Shown one piece after another: positions 23,475-34,023 of a stretch of DNA of 64,000 bases. The notes below the pieces were generated by a model, which searched no databases, was not told where the DNA came from, and was given only the letters and a program-made list of their open reading frames with translations. Position numbers and translations under genes: made by a program. The stretch comes from Nepenthes gracilis (lineage: Eukaryota; Streptophyta; Magnoliopsida; Caryophyllales; Nepenthaceae): assembly GCA_033239525.1 (NCBI GenBank), contig BSYO01000035.1:6980627-7044626 (forward strand). The letters run 5' to 3'. Positions within the stretch are counted from its first letter, which is position 1, and each line of letters opens with the position of its first letter.

Positions 23475-24641
23475 ATGTTGGCTCGCAAGTCTATGTCACG
23501 CAAGTCGAGTGGCAAACGCACTTTCGACGAGTGGGATCTCGCCTCGATCGCTTCATTAGTCCTCGAGGCCGAGAATCTTTTTCAAACCCGCATGTCTAGT
23601 CGGGCAACTCTCCTCGAACGGAAGTTCTTCGACTCCGATTGACCCTTCGATCGCCTCTCTTCATCGTCGCTGGTTGGGTGCCGATCCTCACAGTTTTGTT
23701 GCTCCATCGCTTATTCTCGCTCGTGGAGTTTTACTCCAACATTCATGCGATTACCTTGATTCCTTCTCTACTTTCGCATGGGGCACGCTGTCCGCATTCA
23801 CGCCGATGTGCTCGCACACGTTATTGGTATCCCTTGGGTGGCCAATCCACCCAACCCTTACTCTTTACAAGACCGGCCTACTTTTAATGAGATTGCCACC
23901 TTCCTTCATGGTGCCCCTGGAGTGGTGAAATGGCAAAGCATTCCCGACTTTCTACCTCTTCTCTCGACGACTGGTCGTGAGTCGTATCATGCTCACGAAC
24001 CTATTCCCGGTCTCCCACTTCTCATCCCTTTCCGAGGAGAATGTATTATTTCTGTACGCTCTGTTGAGTGGTCAGCCTATTGACTTACCCTCCCATTTTA
24101 TCACTCATATTATTGCCAACTTCTCTGGTTGGAAAGAGGCCAATCTACCTTTTGGGTGCCTCATTAGCGACTCCTTGCTGGGCTCGGTCACCCGTTTGCG
24201 GACTATCCTCGCCTATCGCTTGGCCACCCCATCAACTCCACCACTTTTGCCCGGAGTCGGTCCCATGCACGTTGCTTTGCTATCGACCCCGATGAGCTGT
24301 TCGATGAGCCTCTCCCTCCGTGCCTCCTCCTCAGCTGCACGAAGGCCCTCCGGGCTCGCTTCACCATTTCCCGACCCCTCGGCTCCCTGGTCCATCCACT
24401 TCGCATCGGCACTCACCTCCTCCTCCGCCGCTCCGATGGGTCGGATCTCCGCCTTTTCGACTAGCGGGTATTCTTCACAAGAATCCTCGCCACCGTTTGG
24501 CGCGGATTCTTCACAAGAGCGCCGCAATCCCAAATACTTGCTCGTTTTGATCGTTTGGATGAGCGGTTGGACACTCAGGAGGCTGCGTATCAACGCTGGC
24601 GGCGACATTATGGCACTCCACCTCCCGGCGATTCTGAGTGA
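23475..24641 (+). pseudogene. ORF resembling 'putative plant transposon protein' domain, frame-broken
   Basis: Starting at MLARKSMSRKSSGKRTFDEW, the pieces read in family order across frames: LLERKFFDSD (frame 3), LVEFYSNIHA (frame 2, 23725), GHAVRIHADVLAHVIGIPW (frame 3, 23778-23840), LSEENVLFLYALLSGQPIDL and ITHIIANFSG (frame 1, 24018-24125), LPFGCLISDSLLGSV. A charged coil-like tail follows (LARFDRLDERLDTQEAAYQR) back in frame 3, with a stop at 24639. This order resembles the plant transposon-protein family I know as PF20167, in which a 'FYANL' block, a 'VRGV...LGL' block and a 'LLYAIL.G..IDV' block follow one another. The assignment is from memory and not searched. Biochemical role unknown. 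At least three frameshifts make this copy non-functional. Confidence 0.6.
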
Positions 24642-24669
24642 TCCCCTCTCTTTGGCTCTTCGTGACAAA

Positions 24670-24784
24670 AAGGGGGAGATCGTGGTTTCTTTTTGGCGCA
24701 TGCTGATAGGGGGAGTTTGGGCGAGATGCACTTCTTTTTGTTAGGGGGAGTTCGATTTGATGTACTTCTTTTGGTTAGGGGGAG
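24670..24784 (+). repeat. Four internal polypurine copies
   Basis: AGGGGGAG occurs at 24671, 24708, 24743 and 24777. The last two sit in a roughly 35-bp tandem repeat (CTTCTTTT-GTTAGGGGGAGTT). The motif matches the element's real polypurine tract at 25156, so these may be extra plus-strand priming sites. Confidence 0.75.
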
Positions 24785-25155
24785 TTCGACTTGCTATTTA
24801 TGTTCTTTGTAGACGTGCTATTCATTTATTTGCTATTGATGTTATCTATTGACTTTCTATGCACGATATCTACTCTCTCTGCTGCATTTTAGTACTGCAT
24901 GTTGTATCTATTATTGCCTACCTCTTTGTTGTTGGTACTAACCTTGTTTGACCAGGCAACTGAAGTGACACAGGCAGTCAAGCAGGTTTTCATCACATCG
25001 CCTCAGTAGCTCTTGTTTAGCTACTTAACTTTTTTATATATCTCTTTTGTATCACTAGGCGTAGGTTTTCATGTACACGGGTTCTATCTCGGTGGTGTCT
25101 GAACCCGTGATTCACTTGTATTTATTTATTTTCTGAGTTTTGTCACGGAATTGCC

Positions 25156-25166
25156 AAAGGGGGAGA
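25156..25166 (+). promoter_or_regulatory. Polypurine tract
   Basis: AAAGGGGGAGA, followed by T and then the TG of the 3' LTR. It is the usual plus-strand primer of Copia elements. Confidence 0.9.
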
Positions 25167-25167
25167 T

Positions 25168-26158
25168 TGTTAGAGACATTTGTCTTATTGACATATTCCG
25201 TGACCATATGTATCATTGTATTGATGTCGGGTTAAAGTCCGTTCGGTCCGCCCTCCAGTCGCCCGAGCCCATCCATTGACCGCTCGCTCGCCATAAGCTC
25301 GAATCTCGCTCGAGCGCAAAAACTAGTAGGGTGGCCGCTCGAATCTCGCTCGATTGCCGTTCGAACCGATAAACCAGTAGGTAGCCCGCTCGATGCTCGC
25401 CCCCTGGCCGCTCGAGCGCCCGCAGGGTTTCCCACGAAACCCTGCTCGGGGCCCCGCGGAAGCCCGCGGACGCCCGTGTGAATTTTCAAACGCGTTTTGG
25501 CTCCACTATAAATATTGGACTTATGTTTTTGAACCCTAGGAATTCCCCGGAGAACTGATGCGTGCCTCTTTGAGAAGAAAACCCTTTCATGCTTCAATAT
25601 TGTTGCACATCTTGAGAAAACTCATCACTAAAAGATTGCTCTACATGTTCATAGAAGTTTTCTCACCAACTCTCTTTCACCATTGAAACCTTGCCTTCTA
25701 CCATTGTTGGAGACTTTGGTTCATGAAGAAGGTGACTCGCTCGTGATTGGAAATTCAAGTGGTTCGAGGAAGATTGACGTGAAGACCGGAAAGAGTCCGG
25801 TTCCGTTGTGAGGGCAAATCAAGGAGTTCCTTGGTAGGGATCACGTGACGGGGAGTAAGTCGGCTAGGTTAGCGTCGTTACCACCCGTCCGTAAGTTGAT
25901 TTTCATAGTGCATTGCTTCCCGGCCGTTGAAACCCGAGTGTTTTTTTTCGATACCGTGGGTATCGAGTTTTCACAAATCACCAAAAATTGTGTCTTTATC
26001 TCTATTGCTTGTCATTATTATATTGTGCATGATTGTTAGTCTCGTATGCATCTAGTGTTAAATATCTTTTACGTGTATTAGATATTTATTATTTATTGTT
26101 GCTTCCGCTATATATTTAACGGGTTTGAAACACGTCAGCAATAAAAGGGGGTTTTTCA
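25168..26158 (+). repeat. 3' LTR of the SIRE-like element
   Basis: 991 bp, the same termini as the 5' LTR (TGTTAGAGAC, GTTTTTCA). The TATA box is at 25507-25514. It carries an extra GC-rich segment (about 25400-25485) that includes the inverted repeat GCAGGGTTTC / GAAACCCTGC at 25422-25445, absent from the 5' LTR. Confidence 0.9.
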
Positions 26159-26235
26159 AAGTTGATTGATTTCAATTTAAAGTCCAGGTTTGATTGATTC
26201 TGTGTTGAGGTATTAAGTTGATTAATTAGTTAATA

Positions 26236-26666
26236 TGAGATAATCTAATTTGATTAATGTTTTGGTGATAGAATGTTCTAATCTGATTAATATTTTGTGA
26301 TAGGACTAATAAATGACAAAACTCGAGAAGCGATTAAATTGATATCGTTTTGCCTACAAGTTCTTTAATGAGGATGTGTGCTGAGTTTATTTGGTATATG
26401 TGACTACATCCAAGAGTTATTCTATGGTTACAAAGGATTTTCTACTTATATGAAAATTCGAGGGTTTTCTTTAGATGAGATGATTAGCCTAGATTATCTT
26501 CTAATCAAAAAATTGAGGTTGTTGTTGAGTTTGTGAGCGGAATTGGCATAAATTTTGAAGATCCCACGGTAAATCAGTGAGACATCAGCCGAGTGCTTTG
26601 CCATGGGGTGTTTCAATACTTTTGGAGTGAGCAAGATGAATCGATGATATTTTGTATGGATCCAAA
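26236..26666. other. Stretch without a recognisable gene
   Basis: Continuation of the Gypsy leader interrupted by the SIRE-like element. Frames are broken by stops and I could not confirm gag motifs. It ends where the minus-strand LTR starts. Confidence 0.4.
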
Positions 26667-28534
26667 ATACGTAAAATTTAAAAATTGTAAAATAATGCCA
26701 CAATAATCAACAAATTTCAAACCCGAACGTAACAAACAAACATCCACATGACGAAAATAAATAATCATAAAAAATAATAACCTGTATAGACTCTCATCGA
26801 ATATTCATCCGCATAATAATAATAGAATACGACATACTCCTCAGATATCGCAAGAGAGGTAACAAACCATAACATAGCAACAAAACCCAATATATAGTAA
26901 CTCAACTGTTCTCAATGCATAACCATAGGCCCACATTCGGCCAAACTCAAGACCCAATATACATCTTATACATATCTAGTCCAAAAATAAAACTAAACTC
27001 ACCAAATAATAAAATTGCGATCAGATCACATCCAAAATCTTGCACAGTATCTAAACCTACTAATCTGAAGGGATAAAAAATAAAAACGTAAACCTAAAAT
27101 TCAATAAGTATCAATATTATATAATAAATAATATTATCTAAAATCAGAGGAATGATCCATAAATACATTCAAAATTGGTAAAAGACACAAATTCAAAAAT
27201 TTGATATTGAAAGTTGTAGGATAGTCTTGTACTCAATTCATAATCCGAATCAAAACATAATCCCATCAAGATGTACTCATAACAAATCATGATCCAAAGC
27301 CAAATAACATAATCCAAATCATATTAGAATCCATATGAAACATATATTGAATAAAACAAAGTCTGAATTGAAATTACATACGAATGAACAAAGGCCAGAA
27401 CAAAATCATATAAATCAAAAGATACTCAGGGACAAATCACATATCCAAATGTACGAGACTGACCAAATTCCAACTAGAGACAAACTTGCAAATCTCAAAT
27501 CGAAATCCAAATACAAATCAATATAAAATATAAAGCTTGTACGAAATCAGTGAATCAAAAATCAAGACATCAACTTGAAGAAGAGTTACACATATTGTTG
27601 GTAACCTTAAATCAAAGTTATTTACTATTTAGACCCATAAGTAGGGCCATCTATATATACTGTCTTCCATAGATAATGAACAGGCTCACTATATTTTATC
27701 ACCCACATTGTTAGGTGCGATTATCGAGTCTAGTACATATATTAAGATGTTTGAATATATTAATTTTTTATTCAATTTATTTACAATAGTTCTCAATAAA
27801 ACACAAACGGCGTTGGTCATCTATAAATAAAGTCTTTTTCTGTAGGCGAAAAAAGGGAGTCATAAATATTTTCTAATCATGGACAAGGCTCTCCCCATCG
27901 AGAGAGGATTACACATCATATATCAAATCGTATCACAAAGTTAGAGACGCCAGGCAACAATATATGAGTACTAATGCACGACCCATGTAGGTTTTTATGA
28001 CTTTTTCCATACAAACCACTGATATATAAATATATAATCTCAAATATTTACCCATTTTTTATAAAATATACAAAACTCATACATACTTGCAAAACCTAAA
28101 CAAAATGACTAAACAATCGGTAAAAATATCATGCATGTATAAAGAAAATGAATGAGCTAAATAAAAATAGTATGGATGAATATTAAACATCTAAAATATA
28201 TACAAAATTTATCATATACGAAAATAAACCAAGGATGGAGTTTAAAGATACTTGCATTAACCTTATATTAAGCAAATTTGACAAATAGATACTCTGAACT
28301 ACCACTCGAGCGACAACCTCTTAGCAAACGGCGCTCGAGTGCGGCCTGTGGCGCCCCTCAAGCATCAACTCTTAGCAAATGGCGTTCAAGCACCACTGAG
28401 TGTGGCCTCAGGCATCACCCTATTGATCCAAAAATCGTTCAAAATTTCACAATATACAATTAATTTTAATATATCCAGTACACCTAAAATAATATATAGT
28501 GCCAAAATAAATCGAAGGAGAACAGGGTATTACA
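26667..28534 (-). repeat. 3' LTR of the gag-less Gypsy element
   Basis: On the minus strand it starts TGTAATACCC next to the polypurine tract. It aligns with 31481-32902 over most of its length (for example AATAATCATAAAAA, ACCCATAAGTAG, CAAAATAAATCGAAGG on the plus strand). A CTCGAGCGCC-rich segment lies at 28300-28430. The terminal 45 bp or so seen in the other LTR are missing at 26667. Confidence 0.75.
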
Positions 28535-28535
28535 A

Positions 28536-28547
28536 CTCTCCCCTCCT
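28536..28547 (-). promoter_or_regulatory. Polypurine tract
   Basis: Minus strand AGGAGGGGAGAG immediately before the LTR start TGTAATACCC. It confirms orientation. Confidence 0.8.
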
Positions 28548-28813
28548 AATAAAAAAATTTGTTTCTAAAATTTATGTATCTCAAAATTCAAAAAAATAGG
28601 GATATATCTTCTATATTTCTTCTTCGGTCTCTCAAGTCGCTTCCTCGACTGAATGATTCCTCCACAACACCTATACTAGCAAAATCATCTTGTTTCTCAA
28701 CACTTGGTTCTTTATGTCTAAAATCTGAATCGAAACCTCAATATAAGACAAATTCTCTTCAATCTACAATGGTTCGAATTCTATCACATGAGAATGATCA
28801 AATACATACCTTC

Positions 28814-31415
28814 TCAAAATAAATGCAAGAAACATATCATGGCAATCCGCCAAACTTGGAGGCAAAGCCAATCTATAGTCCTTTCTCCGATCAGTTGCAA
28901 AACCTCAAATGACCCAATAAACCTCAGTTTCAATATACATTTCATCTGAAACCTCAAATTTCTTTTTCTCGGAGGTACTTTCAAAAACATTTGATCACCC
29001 ACATCGAACATCAAATCAGATCTTGTGACCTATGAGTTATGAGCTCACACGCTTCTGTTGCACCACTCTGATTAACTATCTGATTGTGGATGAAGCGCTA
29101 TACTAAACTTCAATTTGGCATCCAACTTCTTATATAAATTTTTCTAAAATTTTGACACAACCCATGGATCTCAATTGAAGACAATCAAAGTTGGAATACC
29201 ATGCAACCGTAAAATTTTATTGATATACAAATGGGCCAACTTTCCCTTGAATATATCATCCTGACCGGCAAGAAATGAGTCAACACATATTCACCTAAAT
29301 AGAATCCAAATTTCTTATTGTCTTAGGTAAACCCAAAATAAAATCCATCATGATATACTTCCATTTTTAACAAAGAATCGATAGAGGGTGCAACAATCAT
29401 GTGGCTTCTTATACTTGGCTTTCACTTGTTGACACACAATGCACCTTACCACATATGTTGCAATCTTTTGCCTTATATTCTGCTACCAAAAGGTCTTTTT
29501 ATATCCTAATACATCTTATTCACTTCGAGATGAATAATATACCTTGATCTATGAGCCTCATTCAAAATTTTTTTCTTCAATTCCTCAATATTTGGAGTAC
29601 AAATCTTATCCCAAAAGTAAAGAATCCTATCAGCTCGCACATTAAATTCTCGCCTATGAATCATTGTCCAAATCTCTGACAATTTCTATTAAGTACGGGT
29701 TGCTCTTCTAGATCTCCTTAATCTTCTCCAAAATCACTAGCTGCACTTGGAAATGTAACACCATCATCGTCGACCCTTGGGAGGGTAACTAAATAGTGTA
29801 ACTCTTCATTTCATCCAATATCTCCCATTCCTTACTCATTAAGTGAACCATCAAATTTGAAGACTTCCAACTTAAAGTATTGGCAACTACATTCACATTC
29901 ATCGACTGATATTGGATCTCATAATTTTAATCCTTAAGCAAATCCATCCGTATATGTTGTCGCATATTTAATTCCTTTTGCGAAAACAGATACTTCAAAC
30001 TTTTTATGGTTCAAATAAATAATAAATTTCTCTCCATACAAATAATATTTTCAGATATTCAATGTAAAAATCACAGCCACCAACTCTAAATCATAGGTGG
30101 GATAATTCTATTCATGGACCTTCAATATCCTTGACCCATAGGTAACTACCCGGCCATCTGTGTCAGCATACAACCCAAATATTTATTAGAAGTATCACAA
30201 TGCACTATAAATTTTTCTGATTCATCAAAGATCGATAAAATCGACACCATCAACAATCTCTTCTAAATTCCTAGAAACTCTTCTCACAATTATCATTCCA
30301 AATAAATACCGTTTGCTTTTGCATCAATGTGTCAATGGCACCGTAATGCTTAAGAAATTTTTAACAAATCACTTATAATATCTAATCAGACTCAAAAAAT
30401 TTTGTACCTCCAATACATTAGTCGGTCTTTTCCAATTTGCCACCACTTCAACCTTCTTGAGATCTGTAGATATGTTGCCTTTAGAAATAATATCTCTAAA
30501 AAATAATGCTTCATCCAACCAAAACTCACATTTTTTTAATTTAGAAAACACCTACCTTTTTCTCAAAATTTACAGTGCAATCCTCAAATTGGTCTTATAT
30601 TCCTCAAAACTCCTCTAATAAATTAAAATATTATTGATAAAGACAATCATAAACTAATCCAAGTACGGTTTGAAAACTTCGTTCATAAGATCTATAAAAG
30701 ATGTTGATGTATTTGTCAACCCAAAAGGTATCGCCAAAAAATTGTAATAGTCATACCTCATCCTGAACGCTGTCTTAGGCACATCCTCCTACTTAATCCT
30801 CCATTAGTAGTATTCTAAATATAGATCTATCTTAAAAAACACCTGAACTCTTTACAATTGATTAAACAATTTATCCATTCTCCATGATCTCATTCAACTC
30901 TTTTAACTTAGACATGACCATTCTATAAGGAGTTCTCAAAATCGGTACAGATCTTGGCATAACTTCCATGGCAAAGTCAACTTCTCTACGATGAGTTGAG
31001 GCAAATCCTTTGGGAAGACATCTTTGAATTTATACACTATCGAAATATCTTCAATAGCCATATAATGACTCTCAAATATAGTCACATATACCAAATAAGT
31101 TCGGCACCCATCTCTCATCAAATGACTCGCATGCAAAGCTAAAATCACTCCAATCAATTCCCTTCTAATTCTTCTTTGAAACTCAAATGATTCATAACCC
31201 AGAATGTAAAACAAAACTATCTTACTGAAACAATCCACACTAGCGTGACAACACGCCAACCAATTTACCCCCAAAATAACATCGAAGTTCGATATATCAA
31301 GTAAAATCAAATCCACAAACAACTTATATTCATTGACCCAAACCAAACACTGAGGATACAAAATGTCTGCCAACAATATCCGCCATGGACGATACCTATT
31401 TTGCAAAATATTCAA
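28814..31415 (-). pseudogene. Ty3/Gypsy pol remnant (protease-RT-RNase H-integrase)
   Basis: Minus strand. 31415-30936 is protease and linker: LFVDLILLDISNFDVILGVN, ...CRTYLVYVTIFES, VYKFKDVFPKDLPQL. RT follows: near 30650 the catalytic box reads FMIVFINNILIY, so both Asp residues of the usual F(I/V)DD have become Asn. The RT end and RNase H start lie at 30551-30369: KLKKCEFWLDEALFFRDIIS, WKRPTNVLEVQNFLSLIRYY. Integrase is eroded across 30300-29020. Its C-terminal end at 29014-28814 reads VGDQMFLKVPPRKR and FIGSFEVLQLIGE. Numerous stops and frameshifts occur, and the element cannot make an active polymerase. Confidence 0.85.
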
Positions 31416-31464
31416 TCAATTATCTTTCCGAAAATTGACCCAAAACACATCTCCTTATCGCTCT

Positions 31465-31476
31465 TCTCTAATACCA
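31465..31476 (-). promoter_or_regulatory. Primer-binding site
   Basis: Minus strand TGGTATTAGAGA, two changes from TGGTATCAGAGC, next to the LTR end CGTGATA (probably once CGTGACA). Confidence 0.7.
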
Positions 31477-31480
31477 CAAC

Positions 31481-32902
31481 TATCACGAACCTAAACGAAT
31501 ATAGGTTTAACAATTATAATACATAAAATTTAAAAATTCTAAAACAATGTCACAATAATCAACAAATCCCAAATTCAAGCGTGACAAAAAAACACCCACA
31601 AGATCCAAAATAAATAATCATAAAAAAACTATAATTCACAGAGGATCTCATAGGATATCCATCGGAATAATAATAATAAAATACAATCTGCTCCACAAAT
31701 ACATTCAAAATGGATAAAAGATACAAATCAGAAAACCCGTTATTGAAAGTCATAATGATAGTCTCGTACTCAAATAATAATCTGAATTAAAATATAATCC
31801 CTTCGGGACATACTTATAATAAATTATGATTCAAAACTAAATTATATAATCCAAATCATATTAGAATCCATATGAAATATATACTGAACTAAATAAAGTC
31901 CGGATTGAAATCACATAAGAATGCACAAAGGCTGAAATAAAATCATATAAATCGAAAAATGTTTTGAGATAAATCACATATCCAAATCTATGAGATTAAC
32001 CAAATTTCAAATTGGGGGCAAACTTACGAATATCAAATCAAAGTCCAAATACAAATCAATATAGAAATATAAAGTATGAACAAAATTGGAGAACCAAAGA
32101 CAAAAGGACCAATTTGAAGAAAGATTATATATCTTCTGGTAATCTTAAGCTAAAGTCATCTACTATTTAGACCCATAAGTAGATTATCTATGTACACTAT
32201 CTTCCATAGATAAGGAACATACTAACTATATTTTTTCATTCGCGACGTTGGGTGCAATCATCGAATTTAGTACATATATTAAGACGTCCGAATATATTAG
32301 TTTTTCATTTCATTTACTTACGATAATTCTCACAAAAATACAAATAGAGTTGGTCATCTATAAACAAAGCCTTTTTCTACCAATAGAAAAGGAAGTCACA
32401 AATATTTTTCTGTCGAGAATAAACCTCTTCCCATCGGGAGAGGGTCATATATCACATATCAAATTGTATCACAAAAGTATAAACCTTAGACCAAATAGAT
32501 TTGACTAAATGATACTCCAACCACCACTTCTTTTCTTACTCTCTCCTGTTTTTCCTCTTCTCTTTCTCCCTTCTCTTGCACAAAATGACACATAGTAGTG
32601 CTACCCCCCCTCATCTACCCCAAAGGTACTCGAGCGCAACTCAAGTGTGCCTCAAGCGCCACCCTCTTAGCAGATGGCACTCAAGCGTGGCCTCGGGCAC
32701 CCCTCTAATGCCAGCTCTTGGCAAAAGGCACTCAGGTGCCACCCGGGAGCGCCTCAGGTGCCACCCGGGAGCGCCTCAGGCGCCTCCCTACTGATTCAAA
32801 ATTTTTAAAAAATTTTACAATATATAATTAATTTTAATACATTCAATATTGTAAAAATAACATATAATATCAAAATAAATCGAAGGGAAACCAAGCATTA
32901 CC
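31481..32902 (-). repeat. 5' LTR of the gag-less Gypsy element
   Basis: About 1.42 kb and homologous to 26667-28534. On the minus strand it starts TAATGCTTGG (the first TG is lost) and ends CGTGATA. The promoter part (32620-32790) is rich in CTCGAGCG and CAGGTGCC-type words, including a 20-bp tandem GGTGCCACCCGGGAGCGCCTC-like repeat at about 32733-32772. A pyrimidine-rich leader lies at 32540-32580 on the plus strand. Confidence 0.75.
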
Positions 32903-33765
32903 TCTTTGATCTTTGAAGGTTCATACTCAATATTATGAGAAGAGTTATAAACATATTTGAGAAATATTGAGACATAAAAAACATTGTGAAAATCTTAGAA
33001 ATAAGGCTAATATATAATTCATTTCTTTGATCCTTTCAAGAATCTCAAATTGTTCAATAAATATCAATTTTAGTTTTTCTTTTAATTCAAATTTGGGGAC
33101 TCCCTTTGATGGATTTATATTCAAAAACACATGATCTTTAATTGTTAAACAAAACTCAATCTTCCTATGGTCTACATAATTTTTTTGTTGGCTTTAAGTA
33201 ATTTGAAGTCAATCTCAAACCAAATGCATTTTATCTAATGTCTCATTGATCACCTCCAAACCTAAAAGTCTTTGATCACTAATTCTTTTTCCAATTAATT
33301 AAAGAACGACACTTCTTTCGTATGTTTCATCAAATGGTGTCATATTAATACTCGCTTTAGTTATTGTTGTAAGCAAAATCGACTAGTAATAAGTAGTCAT
33401 CCCATTTTTCTTTTTTATTTCTAAAATTGCTTCTTTCAATATACCTTTTAAAATCTAAATTATCTACTTTAGTTGGTCGTCCACTTTTGAGTGATATGTC
33501 ATGCTGAATTTTAACTTGATGCTCAACTCTCAATTCAAATTCTCCCAAAACTTAGATATAAATCTCAAATTTATGTCTGGGACAATTAAGCTAATTTTGT
33601 TAATCAATCAACAATCTCTCATGCCGCAACATGACTCCTTGATATTCTCAATAAACCCATCACAAAATTTACCACTATGTGCTCCCATTTTTAATTAGAA
33701 GGTTGTAATGGTTGCAAAAGACCCAACAACTTCTTATATTTGGCCTTCACATGTTGATGAAATAT
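32903..33765 (-). pseudogene. Gypsy integrase fragment
   Basis: Minus strand, in family order: QHVKAKYKKLLGLLQPLQPS near 33760-33700 (the block after the zinc finger), a broken core, then KIQHDISLKSGRPTKVDN and KWDDYLLLVDFAYNNN (33548-33357), then DHVFLNINPSKGVPKFELKE and IFIEQFEILERI (33130-32990). This corresponds to the integrase core and C-terminal domain of a Gypsy element. It has many stops, and no N-terminal pol or LTR of its own is visible. It belongs to a different copy from the gag-less element that it abuts. Confidence 0.75.
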
Positions 33766-33988
33766 TAAGATATGATTCAAAGTTTAAGATTCTTACATCA
33801 TATTTACGTAATTTTCTCTCTATATTATTATAACAACTATACAATTTTATCAACATTCATTCCCTAAAAGTATATGCTTGGTCTAACTTACAAAATAATT
33901 TTCATGCTGTAAAAGAAATTGTTTCTCCAAAAATTCCAATGTATGTAGTCTCACCCTTTTACAAAACCATGATTTAATGAGATGATTT

Positions 33989-34023
<35 letters not shown>

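Larger units (their letters stand above)
19792..26158 (+). mobile_element. Non-autonomous SIRE-like Copia element, complete, with chimeric interior
   Basis: A 6367-bp element with LTRs at 19792-20753 and 25168-26158, a perfect 5-bp target duplication AAGTT (19787-19791 and 26159-26163), a primer-binding site 2 nt after the 5' LTR, and a polypurine tract just before the 3' LTR. Inside there is a SIRE-type gag (20796-22648), then no protease, integrase, RT or RNase H. Instead there is a GC-rich block (22690-23440) and a broken ORF resembling the 'putative plant transposon protein' family (23475-24641). Movement would need proteins from an intact SIRE element. The gag and the ORF both carry stops and frameshifts, so this copy is dead, although its cis-acting signals look intact. 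Confidence 0.9.
26667..32902 (-). mobile_element. Gag-less Del/Tekay-like Gypsy element with both LTRs
   Basis: Minus-strand order: 5' LTR (32902-31481), primer-binding site (31476-31465), protease to integrase remnants (31415-28814), polypurine tract (28547-28536), 3' LTR (28534-26667). The protease block begins within about 100 bp of the primer site, so gag has been deleted. The 5' LTR lacks about 350 bp present in the 3' LTR (near 26825-27170), and the outer end of the 3' LTR is truncated, so no target duplication can be tested. Domain order protease-RT-RNase H-integrase defines Ty3/Gypsy. Confidence 0.8.

Noticed and set aside
24213..24731. 172-residue minus-strand open frame
   Set aside because: Shadow of the plus-strand transposon-protein-like ORF.
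23977..24744. 255-residue open frame as a complete protein
   Set aside because: Only its first part (about 24018-24170) carries the conserved blocks; the rest is Ser-rich out-of-frame translation of GC-rich DNA. It was merged into the broken ORF at 23475-24641.
30369..30660. Endogenous pararetrovirus RT
   Set aside because: Flanking LTRs, primer site, polypurine tract and an integrase show Ty3/Gypsy; no movement-protein or coat-protein motifs were seen.
33993..34020. (TA)n tracts here and at 6822, 23391, 44101 and 52470 as regulatory elements
   Set aside because: Simple microsatellites; nothing beyond composition supports a function.
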